A program made the position numbers and the translations under genes. The notes below the pieces were generated by a model. The model ran no database searches, was not told the origin of the DNA, and worked only from the letters and a program-made list of their open reading frames with translations. From a virus, in IMG/VR virus record IMGVR_UViG_3300030329_004935, positions 1-54,928 of that record: a DNA stretch of 54,928 nt; one strand, written 5' to 3'. Each line of letters begins with the position of its first letter. The stretch's first letter is position 1. Positions 39,277 through 49,800 of this stretch are shown here, in pieces.

Positions 39277-39547
39277 CGATTTTTATTTGATGTATTGGAT
39301 GTGGAAAGATGAATTTCATGCATTAAACAAAAAGAATGGTATCTCCTTAGATTTTGATAGAGCAAATATAGTTAACATATTAAGCTTATTGAAAGATAGA
39401 AAGCTATCACATCCAAGTGGAATCATGAGAGCTAGACGAAAGTTGCAAGAAGAGCATCCTGGATTACGAGGAGATATATGGAAGATAAGACATAAAGAAC
39501 AAGAAGTTGTAAAGAAAGATCTAGGATATAAGGGATTTGCACAATGA
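39212..39547 (+). CDS. Phage hypothetical with DNA-binding-like helices, 111 aa
   Basis: The pattern VAEILTLKPKARDNDFYLMYWMW followed by LSHPSGIMRARRKLQEEHP is a conserved phage protein of unknown function. A helix-rich, basic middle suggests DNA binding. GGAGAGAG precedes ATG 39212, which overlaps the previous gene by 65 bases. The stop overlaps the next ATG (ATGA). Confidence 0.65.
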   Translation: MRINMKKKVAEILTLKPKARDNDFYLMYWMWKDEFHALNKKNGISLDFDRANIVNILSLLKDRKLSHPSGIMRARRKLQEEHPGLRGDIWKIRHKEQEVVKKDLGYKGFAQ

Positions 39548-39723
39548 GAGATATAGAAGTTCATGAGGCCATGATCAATTTAAATCCCTGTTCAAGTAAA
39601 ATGGGCAGGGATGAAGATTTCAAAGATGCTATGAATGCATTTGTGAAATGGACAGACGATAAAATAAAAAATCTAGAAAAGAAAATAAAGGAGTTAGAAT
39701 GTCAGTTAAAGAATATTCAATAA
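39544..39723 (+). CDS. Small helical protein, 59 aa
   Basis: MRDIEVHEAMINLNPCSSKM begins a protein ending in a coiled-coil-like tail (IKNLEKKIKELECQL). ATGA overlaps the preceding stop. It overlaps the next gene by 25 bases and carries that gene's AGGAG. Confidence 0.55.
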   Translation: MRDIEVHEAMINLNPCSSKMGRDEDFKDAMNAFVKWTDDKIKNLEKKIKELECQLKNIQ

Positions 39724-39884
39724 AAGATGAGAAAAAACTTTATGATGAAGTTATGATGAAGTATAAGTCAATGAGTGACAAAAAGCTTAAACGTATTATA
39801 CAGATTCTAGACTCGGGAGTTGAGGGATTATGCATGCCTGAATTTATAGATTTCTGCAGGCATCTACAGTCATTAGAAAAATGA
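39699..39884 (+). CDS. Small hypothetical protein, 61 aa
   Basis: MSVKEYSIKDEKKLYDEV opens a charged helical protein with VEGLCMPEFIDFC near the end. AGGAG is upstream. No domain was recognised. Confidence 0.6.
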   Translation: MSVKEYSIKDEKKLYDEVMMKYKSMSDKKLKRIIQILDSGVEGLCMPEFIDFCRHLQSLEK

Positions 39885-40174
39885 TGGATTGGGAAAAAGC
39901 ATATCATATTTTAGAAGAGTATATATCGTGGGATACTGAAACAAAAAAAGAAGATATAAAGTTCTTAAAAGAGCGGCTTAATATGTGTGACCCTATATAT
40001 AGGATACTAAAGGGAGCAACAGATGAAACAATAAAGAAAGCTCTAGAACGTCTTAGAAAAGAAACGGGATACGGAGTACCAAATGACAAAACCAAGAAGT
40101 GCGAAAGCAAAAGGAAGAAGGCTACAGAACCTAGTAAGAGACACATTGAGAGAAGTATTTCCCAAGTTGCATAA
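39881..40174 (+). CDS. Hypothetical protein overlapping the nuclease gene, 97 aa
   Basis: Helical protein (DWEKAYHILEEYIS) with a central basic stretch. The last 30 residues are Lys/Arg/Ser-rich and share 92 bases, in another frame, with the next gene. The start overlaps the preceding stop (ATGA). The nuclease signal GGAG lies within this gene. Confidence 0.55.
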   Translation: MMDWEKAYHILEEYISWDTETKKEDIKFLKERLNMCDPIYRILKGATDETIKKALERLRKETGYGVPNDKTKKCESKRKKATEPSKRHIERSISQVA

Positions 40175-40442
40175 AGATGATATTAAGTCACAAACTATGG
40201 GAATGCCAGGCGAAGATATCGTGCTATCTCCTGCTGCTAGAAAAGTAATACCTTATAGTTTTGAATGTAAAAATAAAGAACGATTAGATCTATGGAAATC
40301 TTTAGAACAAGCATTAGAAAACTGTGGAGGTAGAAAACCAGTGTTAATAATAAAAAGAAACAGAAGTCGAGTATATGCTGTCATAGAATATGATGCATTT
40401 CTTGACATAATAGGAGGATTAAATGAAAGAAAAAGTAACTGA
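40083..40442 (+). CDS. PD-(D/E)XK-like nuclease or resolvase, 119 aa
   Basis: The N-terminus is basic (KPRSAKAKGRRLQNL). PGEDIVLS gives the Asp, and FECKNKE gives the E-x-K of a PD-(D/E)XK core, about 17 residues apart, followed by a helix (LWKSLEQALENC) and strands. Small proteins of this type act as phage Holliday-junction or flap endonucleases. GGAG lies six bases before ATG 40083, inside the upstream gene. Confidence 0.7.
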   Translation: MTKPRSAKAKGRRLQNLVRDTLREVFPKLHKDDIKSQTMGMPGEDIVLSPAARKVIPYSFECKNKERLDLWKSLEQALENCGGRKPVLIIKRNRSRVYAVIEYDAFLDIIGGLNERKSN

Positions 40443-40515
40443 ATGGCTTGAGAATAATTGGCTTTATATAGCTATAGGAGCAAGCGTTATAATAGCTGCT
40501 TCCTATATACTATAG
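40423..40515 (+). CDS. Single-helix membrane peptide, 30 aa
   Basis: AGGAGG is placed ideally upstream of ATG 40423. The product MKEKVTEWLENNWLYIAIG continues as a membrane helix to the end (VIIAASYIL). It overlaps the nuclease by 20 bases. Confidence 0.55.
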   Translation: MKEKVTEWLENNWLYIAIGASVIIAASYIL

Positions 40516-40523
40516 GAGAATCA

Positions 40524-40691
40524 ATGGCTAAAAATGCATTCAAAAAAAGAATCCTTAGAGAATACTTGGATCTAACTAATAAAGTGCTGAATACAACCTC
40601 AATAATAGATGAACATAATTATTATGAGCTATCTATGAATATTGAAAAATCAGTGCAAAGAATGATAGGTAGATTAAAGTATCGGGATTAA
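40524..40691 (+). CDS. Last rightward gene, small basic protein, 55 aa
   Basis: The start chosen is ATG 40524 (MAKNAFKKRILRE), with AGGAG upstream. It is helical, and its basic tail ends LKYRD. The convergent hairpin at 40708 lies 17 bases after the stop. Confidence 0.6.
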   Translation: MAKNAFKKRILREYLDLTNKVLNTTSIIDEHNYYELSMNIEKSVQRMIGRLKYRD

Positions 40692-40707
40692 TAACTCAAA
40701 AAGCTAT

Positions 40708-40726
40708 GGGGGGCACCTTGCTCCCC
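40708..40726. terminator. Convergent bidirectional terminator
   Basis: GGGGGGC (40708-40714) pairs with GCTCCCC (40720-40726) around ACCTT. It stands between the last rightward and last leftward stops. On the minus strand a TTTTT tract follows after about eight bases; on the plus strand the T-run is weak. Confidence 0.65.
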
Positions 40727-40730
40727 TATG

Positions 40731-43700
40731 CTAAAATTGATTTAATGATTGTAATACTTTTCGTTTTTGCTCATCCTCATTAACCTTCGCTTTATTCTTT
40801 GCCTTCCTAGCTTCATATTTCTTCTGTTTAACAAAAGGATCTCTACCAGTCCATCCTTTCTTTGAATAACCTATTTTCTCAGCTATATCCCTCTTGCTTT
40901 CAGCTGCCCATTTTGATATCCATCTAGGCTTATATAGTCCAGTTTCAATACGAATAGCTTGCGGTATATCCCCTCGCGCTAAGGCTGGGATTGTATGCCA
41001 TATCGTTCTTGCAGCAGCAACATTAAATATTCTAGCTACTTGATATCTCCATTGCCAGTTAGAAGGTTCATAATTTAAATGTTTTCTTTTTGCATATTGA
41101 TCTGAAGTAAGATTAAGAAAATCAAATAATTCAGCTACAGTAAATAGATCACTGACAAATGGACCCATATTAGATATGATAGGACCCTTTCCAAAATAAC
41201 TACCATATAATTTTTCTTCTTCTGCTGGAGTTCCTGATTCACGATCTGCTCCCATAAAATCAATTAACTTATTAGCCTCTTCTATGATAGGATTATCAAT
41301 CAGTCCTCCTTTAGATCCACTTATAAACCTTCCTTCGTCTTCTCTAGTGCCTGGCTGATAGCCTATAGTTGAGAATAGTCCTCCTACCTCTATATCAAAC
41401 AGATACGCTGCAAGACCACCAAGCATACTGTATACCATACTCATTCGAGATAGTTGTTGAAAATTTGAATTAATTCGCTTCTTCCCAGTATATGGATTAA
41501 TTTCAACTATATTGAAATCCTTAACGTCTCTAGCAACATTTCTAACAAGTTGATAATTTAAATCAAAAAATGCAAATTTAAAATGTTGAAATTGACCAAT
41601 AGTTTTACCACCTCTACCTTGAAGTATTTTAGCTTTAGCCCAATTATCATAATCAAAATGTAATTTTTTAACCATTTCTAATGCTATATTTCCAGCAGCA
41701 TTTTCCATGGCATCATAAACTTCAGTATCAGTAGGCTGTTTCTTTTTTGCTTTAGTTAGCTTATCTACCCAATAACTATGTCTTTTCTGTTCTAATGTAA
41801 ATGCATGAGCAAAAGCCATTTTAAATGTTTTAAGCCTATTTTGATTTTCAGCCCATTGTTGAGAGTATCTTTGTCCAAGCATCCCAAATGTGAGCACTGT
41901 ACCAGTAGTATATTTAGAAGATAAATCAGCTAACCAGCTCATATTATCTGCAGCTCGTGCTAAATTTGATTTTTTACTAGCATGAACTAATGCTCCTTCT
42001 GCATTTACTGTGAAACCTTTAGGCACCATTATTACATCTAATGAGCCAGCTGTTGCACTAGATATACTAGCAGCATCCCCAACAGTTGAGCCTTTTTCTC
42101 CCATCATCATACCCATGCGACGAAGTTGTCGCTCAACCATCATTGAATTAGTAACTTCTTTTTCTCCCCTTGTAGGATCATATGGTCTATCTGTCCCTTC
42201 ATAAAACTTTCTAGACCTATAATATCCCATTGAGCCAAACTCTATCCAATTCCAAAATCCTTGCGTTCTATTTTTAAGGCCTGACTTTAAACTAAAACCT
42301 AATTTAGACATATATTCAAATCCGTTAATCAATCTTATTGCATGATCCACTTCGGTAAGCGAACCTTTATAATTATTAATAGCAGAATCACGAATTTGAG
42401 CCATAGTATTAATCATTTCATTAGCATAACTTCCAATTTCTTTAGATTCTTCAGACCCTTTCCAACCACCTGTATTGATTTTTCTAGTAGCTTCTACTAA
42501 TGATTTAATACCATCTATATATGCATACTGCACTCTTGCTTTAAAGTTACTACTAGCTACATCATGCACATATTTAGTTAAATAATGTACTGGATCTAAA
42601 CTCCAATATTTACTATCATCAGCTGCCTGTTTTAATCTCTTAGCTACATTGCCTGGTTGTAAATCAGCTATTATAGTTTGCTCTAATTGCTCAGGAGTAA
42701 GATTATCATACTGAACTCTATCTTTATCATTGGCAAATTTTGTAATATTATTCATAATATCTGTCATTTCTAACACCAACTTTGGAAAATACTTTTTAAT
42801 ACCAGTAGCTAAAACCATCTCTCCAGTATGAGGGTCTTCAACTTTATACTTTTCAATTACACCAGTCCTAGGATCAACAACCTCTAAACCATTCTCCCAA
42901 CTCTGCTCCCAGCCTGCCTTTTCTGGATCATTCTTAATCTGCTTCATATCAATATTACCCTGTATCAAAAGAGCATCTATTTCTTTTTGTATTCTCTCTA
43001 TAGAGCGTACAATAAAGTCTCTCTCTACGGGATTATTTAATTCTTGAGCTATACGCTTTTGAGTTATACCAGTATTAATTAATGCTTTCATCATATCAGC
43101 TCTAAGCACATTCCATTTATTAAGAATAATCTTTTCAGTTGGAGTTAAGCCTGTTACTATAGTAAAATCTAATATGCCCTGATACCTTTTTAACACTTCG
43201 CCAGCATAACTAACTCCTGTAGTTCCTTCAGACATGTTCCATCCCGCCATTTGACTTAGCCTAGTCATAAGAGCATCATGCTTAACAGGGTCTACAGATT
43301 TAGGATTAAGCCATAGCTCACGCTCTAACTCTTGAAATTCTTTCAATTCTTTTTTGGTTAAATCCCTGCCCCATTTTTGATATAAAGGAGATTGCTTGTC
43401 TATAAACATTTCATATAGACCTCCTATCATATCATCAGTTAGTTTCTTGCCTTCCTTCATTAATCTCTGGTGATACGATGCGGCCTCCCCTACTCCTTGT
43501 ATAAATTTCTCTCCAAAAAATGTTGTACCTGTCAATCTTTTAGGTAGATAAAAGTTTCTTTGAATCCAATTTTGCTTCTTGCCAATACCATTTAAAAATA
43601 TACTTAAGCCTCTATTAAATCTCTTGATATCAGTTTTATGTATTTCTCGAGTACCCCAAGGAGATCCAGTGTATTTATTCCACAACCATTCAAACGTCAT

Positions 43701-43817
43701 TCTATCTGTAGCACCTATCATTTGAGCTTTAGGATCATTGATAAGTCTGTCCAGTCCATTCTCAATTATCTCTTTAACAAAAGCTTGTTGCTTTGGATCG
43801 TTTCCATTACAAATCAT
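40731..43817 (-). CDS. Large internal virion protein, 1028 aa
   Basis: The last gene of the leftward arm starts at ATG 43817 with GGAG upstream. The sequence is almost wholly helical and charged, with few cysteines and a Gly/Ala-rich hydrophobic patch near residue 790 (YSMLGGLAAYLFDIEV). Its very basic C-terminus (KYEARKAKNKAKVN) may contact DNA. Size and context, after two other internal proteins, match podovirus ejectosome components that are injected to form a channel. No catalytic motif was recognised. Confidence 0.65.
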   Translation of the reverse strand: MICNGNDPKQQAFVKEIIENGLDRLINDPKAQMIGATDRMTFEWLWNKYTGSPWGTREIHKTDIKRFNRGLSIFLNGIGKKQNWIQRNFYLPKRLTGTTFFGEKFIQGVGEAASYHQRLMKEGKKLTDDMIGGLYEMFIDKQSPLYQKWGRDLTKKELKEFQELERELWLNPKSVDPVKHDALMTRLSQMAGWNMSEGTTGVSYAGEVLKRYQGILDFTIVTGLTPTEKIILNKWNVLRADMMKALINTGITQKRIAQELNNPVERDFIVRSIERIQKEIDALLIQGNIDMKQIKNDPEKAGWEQSWENGLEVVDPRTGVIEKYKVEDPHTGEMVLATGIKKYFPKLVLEMTDIMNNITKFANDKDRVQYDNLTPEQLEQTIIADLQPGNVAKRLKQAADDSKYWSLDPVHYLTKYVHDVASSNFKARVQYAYIDGIKSLVEATRKINTGGWKGSEESKEIGSYANEMINTMAQIRDSAINNYKGSLTEVDHAIRLINGFEYMSKLGFSLKSGLKNRTQGFWNWIEFGSMGYYRSRKFYEGTDRPYDPTRGEKEVTNSMMVERQLRRMGMMMGEKGSTVGDAASISSATAGSLDVIMVPKGFTVNAEGALVHASKKSNLARAADNMSWLADLSSKYTTGTVLTFGMLGQRYSQQWAENQNRLKTFKMAFAHAFTLEQKRHSYWVDKLTKAKKKQPTDTEVYDAMENAAGNIALEMVKKLHFDYDNWAKAKILQGRGGKTIGQFQHFKFAFFDLNYQLVRNVARDVKDFNIVEINPYTGKKRINSNFQQLSRMSMVYSMLGGLAAYLFDIEVGGLFSTIGYQPGTREDEGRFISGSKGGLIDNPIIEEANKLIDFMGADRESGTPAEEEKLYGSYFGKGPIISNMGPFVSDLFTVAELFDFLNLTSDQYAKRKHLNYEPSNWQWRYQVARIFNVAAARTIWHTIPALARGDIPQAIRIETGLYKPRWISKWAAESKRDIAEKIGYSKKGWTGRDPFVKQKKYEARKAKNKAKVNEDEQKRKVLQSLNQF

Positions 43818-43829
43818 AATTTATCTCCA

Positions 43830-46800
43830 TTAACATCCGTATTGTTCCAATTCTTTCTTTAAAGACTCTTTTGCATTAGTATCTTTTAATTTATCTGAAT
43901 GTTCAAATATAGACTTCCTATAAGGCTTTCTAGGTAAAAACCAATGACCCTGAGGATCTATCTTGTAACCATCTACTCCCTGCCATAAAGACCTAACTCT
44001 ATCTCCTATTGTATGAGCATCAGGCATTTTACCCATAGAACTATTGCCTAACCCTGCACTTAGTCTATAAAGCTCAATAGGATCTAAAAAATAACTCCCG
44101 TTTAAATATGATAACATAATATTCTTTGCTTTCTCATTTAAATTAGTTGTTTCAACCCATCTTGGTAATGCATCTGGTTGAGACATAATACTAAAATCAT
44201 TATCTTTCCTTTTAGTATGCTGTAAATTGAAAAAGACATCGCCTTGCAATGTAGGGTCCCATTCACGTACAAATGCCGTTTTATGACGGTCAATTATATT
44301 TCTGTACCACTCCTCTGCAACAATATGATCTATTACCTGACTGCCCTTATCAGTCCTTAAACGATCAAGTACAGTAAATACTAATCTTTCATTAAGTTTA
44401 TTTGAATTAAAATGAGGCAATTTGCGAGATGTCCTAGTAATTGGATCATACTCAAGCACATCATAAACGCCTTGAGCTGCCTTAGGACTCAACATATTAT
44501 ATAAAAACTGCAAAGCAGCATCATTTCCTCTTAATGGAGATGTATTCATAGCTTCAAGTAAATGGTCTATGACAACTTGTACTTGAGCTTCAGATACCAA
44601 TCCAAATCTTTCTGATGTTTTAGGAGCATTCTGATCTATAATACTTGATGATGTTCTTAATTTAACATCAAACCTTCTTGAAACACCTTGTATAACAGCT
44701 ATATCAGATGGTGACAACGAAGGTATTTCGACTGCAAAAGCTCTCGACATAGCTCTTCTTTGCATGCTTGTATTAGGGTTACCCATTCTTAATACTTTAT
44801 AGTTAATAACAAACTGATCGCCTTTCTGAACAAAATCAGGTCGCTGTCCTTTTGTAGCATCCAAAACATTTATCAACTGTAACTGCCCATCTATCTCTCT
44901 ATAATGACCTACCTTGCCCCAAGACTGCGGTATAAATCTATTCCTTCCAGGTTGTAGCATTTTAACATCAGAAGGGTCAAGATTTGCAGGATTATTAACT
45001 TGTTTATTAAATTCATTTAAAACCTTTACTTTAAACTCATATTGTGCTTGTAAAGAATTGTATTGCGAGTGATTTGATTTTCCCGTAGATCGCATAAAAG
45101 ACATAGTATCTTCGATTTGAGATACTTCCCAGGATAAATAATTTAATTCAGCCCATTTCTTTTGATCTTTAATAATTAAAGAAATTGCTCTAGATATATT
45201 TGCATCACTTCTACTAGTAAACCCAGATAATAAAGAGCCTAATGACGTATCATAGCTAGGTCTATCGGAAAAATGCTTGCTAAGACCTCTCTCCATTGTA
45301 AGTAAACCTTTAATTAAAGGATGTTCAGATACTCCAGCTCCTTTAGGATTGGTGCCCAGGAATGACAATAATATATCTGACAAAATAAATAAATCATTCT
45401 TTTTAGCATTGATATATTGCCCCTTATTATCATAACCTTGCCAATCTAAACCTGCCCATCTAATAGAATTTTTAACATTTTGAAACCTACTAACCATATC
45501 ATAAAGTGACATCTTTCTACTAGTACCATCCATATAATTTTCTGTCATGCTAGCCATATCAAATATTGAACCTAAAGGATTTAAGACTTGTTTAATTAGC
45601 TTTTCTCGCATAGTGAATATCTCTACAGGTATTTCAGTAGTAGCCTTCCAATCTACTGATGTCCATTCGCCTTTAATTTTTTGTTGAACCTTTAACATTC
45701 CTGTCTTAGCATCATTCCATACAATATCTTGTAAATTCACATCATCTATATTGCCATGACGTTTATATATATCAATAGTTTCTTTAATTAAACTCTTCAT
45801 ATGACCTAAGCTATTCTTTAATGTTTTCTCGCCATTAAAAATTATTCTCCATTCTCTATTATTAATAACGCTACTAGCTAAAGAAAAATCATGTTGCTCA
45901 GATGAATACATTGTCCTATGTTTCCAAAGTTTATGCCCAGGTCTTTGAGCAACCATTGCTTGTAGTAAGAACGACTGAATAGCATGCTGCCTTACTAATA
46001 ATGGTCTTTTAGACTCTTTGTTTTTAATGCTAATAAAATAATCTTCTTTTAAATCAGGATTTTCTAATCTTACCTCATCTAATACGCGCTCGAAAATTCT
46101 AGTCGCAGGATCTATCATTCCTGTAACATAAAACATTTCTTCGACAACCGTCCCTGGCATTGCATGTATACTACTAGATTTATCTAAATCAAAATCAGCA
46201 TCTTGAGGGTCTATAACATCAAGCTTATTCATCTCGCTTACTGGGCCTCTTCGTTGGTCTATTAGTTTTTCTACCTTAGTAATAACCCAATCATTCAATC
46301 CTGCCTTAGGAGTTCGTAAATCAGTTGTTGATAGATGCACTCCTTTAAAAGCATTTGCATTACCTATTTTAATTGTTTTGGCCATAGAACTAGAAGAAGA
46401 ATTATTAAGAGTAATGTCTGTCAAATGCCCTACTTTAGAGTCTAAAATCTGTCCATCAATAAAGAGTGCTAAATCTCCCAATGTGCTAACTTTATTTTCT
46501 GAAGCTGATTTTAAAACAAATTGATACTGTTCTTTTATGTAGCTTTCAAACTTGTCCATCTGTTTAAAATGCTGTGGCTGACTTAAACTTCTTAGATGTG
46601 GTCCTAATATTCTTCCATCATGAGTGACAATAATATCGTGTCCTGGAGCAAACAACTCTTCTAATCCAAATTTCTTAATAACACCTTTATCCAAAGTAAA
46701 GATTAAGTTTAAACCTTGAGAAGCATCGCCTATAACACCATCTTTGCTAGCTATCAAATGCTTTTCTATATTTTTATTATATTGATTATAAGGAATTCCA

Positions 46801-49800
46801 GACCCTCCATAAGAAAGCTGAACTCCATCTGCTTGCCCTATTAAACCATATTTATCTGCATACCTGGTTCCATTTTGAACTCTAACAGGTAAAGAAAGGC
46901 CAAATCCAGGAGTCATAACATTATAAGCCCCATCTGTTAGAGTACTCGAGGCAAAGTCTCTTTTCCCTAAATATTCAGCATTTAGCATCTTCTCTATTTG
47001 AGGTCCCATATATTCAAATACTGGCAGACCTCCTGCTTGCAATATTCCTTCTACTCCAAGCAAGCGAGCTGTTAAATTACCATCTTCAGCATGTATAGCT
47101 CTTAATTGCTCAGCTACTTTTAAATATGTAAATGGATTTTCCCACATATGAGCATAACGATTCATCATATCAGCAACATTACCCTTGGCACTTGTAACTG
47201 ACTGTATAGCTCTTAATGCATCATTAGATAAAAAATTAGTATATCCAGAAGACATAGTGGCATCATGGGCTCCACTAATAGACTTAATAAAAATAGCCTC
47301 TCGTGGTAGTTCTATAATGTCTAATCTGTATGGACTTTCTTTAACTCCCTCTACTAAAACATCAATGTCTTCAGCCTTACTATCTTTAACATATTTGGAT
47401 TTTAAATCATGATTCCTAGATTCAAATTCAGTACTACCTGATTTTTTTCTAACATTCTTCTTAGCAGTACTACCAAATGCAATAGAGTCTACTAGATATT
47501 TGCCGTCAGCACCTTTCATAGCCGCATCCATGCTAGGATGATATGTATATGCAGTCTTTCCTTGGAATATTGTAATCTCTCCAGTGTCATAATTCGATTG
47601 TAAATGATTCTCTATAGGCTTAATAACAACATTAACGCCAATAATTTCCCCAGCAGCATCTCTAACAAACCACTCTGGATTACCACCCTTCGCCATTAAT
47701 TGTGCAACCATTTCTGGTAACGATAAATATGTTGATCCATTGACCTTTGATGCAGCAACAGGGCTGTAAAACTCTAAAATATCATCGGCTCTAGCTTCGG
47801 CATCTGCCTTCTTCATATTGAATTTGTCTACAAATTGTGCAACAAGCTCTTTTTTAGCAGATGTTTGAGTGTTGAAAAAATCAACTCCAGGACCTGTCTC
47901 ATCATTTATTATAATTTTTCTATGCTTAGTAATATTACCTTGCTGATCAAACATGTGATTATTAAAAATTTCAACAGCATTCCCTAGTCTATCAGATTTT
48001 GGTAACATTGTATTTAAGAATTCTTTGGCAAATAATAAATTTCTGTCATTTAATGAAACTCCAGATCTAGGACTATCCATTGTTTCATATTTCAATTCAC
48101 TTAAAGCATCTATTGGAGACATTTGTTTCAGTATCATATCTTGTACTGCATCTTGAGCTACATTCATCATTCTAGTGAATAAAACTAATTTCTTAATATT
48201 CGTAGCATTATTTTTAATAGTTGCATGCCCAGCAGAATTAATAACAGCATCAAATTGTTTAACCATATATTCGTTAACAATCGATTGAGCATTAGGATTG
48301 CCTTCAAAGATATTCAATAAATCTCTTCTAATTTCACTTTTAGGATCAGCCCAATGTCTCATAATTTGCACACCAGCACCTTTATGAACAAATATCATAG
48401 TCTTTCCATCGATCAATATAGGAAGGTATTTAACTGAACCATCATAACCAGTCCCAGCTAGCCTATGTTCAAACTCTTCAAGTAATAATTTATCTTCTCT
48501 TGACATCAATTCTTTTGCAGATATATCTATAAAGCTACCTTTAGCCATCTTGGCTTCCAATTGATCTAAGACGCTACGAGATAGCCTGGTAGTAAAGCCT
48601 CTATCAGTACCTATTCGACCTCCTGCTAATAATATAGATCCATCCATATGCCCTATACCTAATTTACGTTGAAGTTTATTGATACCAGTATCCCAATTAG
48701 ATATCTTTCCTTCACTTATATGCAATGTACCATTTTCAAAGATACCTATTGCAACTCTTTTCGAAGCCATACCTGAAACAAGAACAGCATAAGTATCTAA
48801 AACAAAATTCTCCCACCTTTCAGCTCCATCCTTTCCTAAATTAACCTCAGTCATCTTTTCAATACGAGATTTTTGTGATTCTAAAATTGGCTTAATAACT
48901 GTATCTACATAGCTCTTGACTCCAATAAATGTATCACTATTTGGATCAAGCACAGACGGATCTTTATAATATTCCGTTATTAAAGTTTTAGCATTAGCAT
49001 CCAAAGCAGCAATATCATTCAATAATTGTATAGGCTGCTTTTTAATTATTTCTAAAAAGTTCATATCGCCATTATGCCATCTACTTACATATTGATTATC
49101 TGATATACTGTGACTATGAGTCTTTAGCTGACCATTTCTATCTGAAAGTGCAATATCGTCAATTTGTTCTGCAATATAATCATTAAGAGATTTAATATCA
49201 GCTATATCAAGTTTTGCATTTCTCTCTCTTAAAGCTGTTTCAACAAACCCATCAAGTTTTTCTTGATATCTTATAAGACTTTCAGATGTAGTTAATGGAT
49301 CTACAGACAATTCATGAATAGTTTTTAAAAATTCAGATCTATTATTGATTAAAACTCGAAGTCCAACCATGTCTCTGTTGCTAATATACATTTGAATTAA
49401 AGTTTCTAATTGGCCTTGTGATTTTGATAAATCTGCAATAGCTATCTTAATATCATCCATTGCCTTTGCATCACCAGCTTGAAGTGCCTGAACTTCCATG
49501 TCTCCAGCTTTATTCAATATATTTTCAAGAGTTCCTCCCATGCGTCCAACGTCAGAAAGAAGAGAAGTAAATTCATGTTCATTAATCTTATTTACTTGAT
49601 TTAACATATCTCTCAAAACTTGTTTAATTTCACTTTTATTAATAAAGTCGAGTGAAGGCTTTAATTGTTCGCTAAAAGATATAACCGCACTTTGCTCGCT
49701 TAATTCATTTCGCAAAGGAGTTTCTATAAGCTTTTCATATGCATCGATTAATTCTATAGTATATCTATCTGCTTCGCTTAATCCTTCAGTTAAGCTATTT

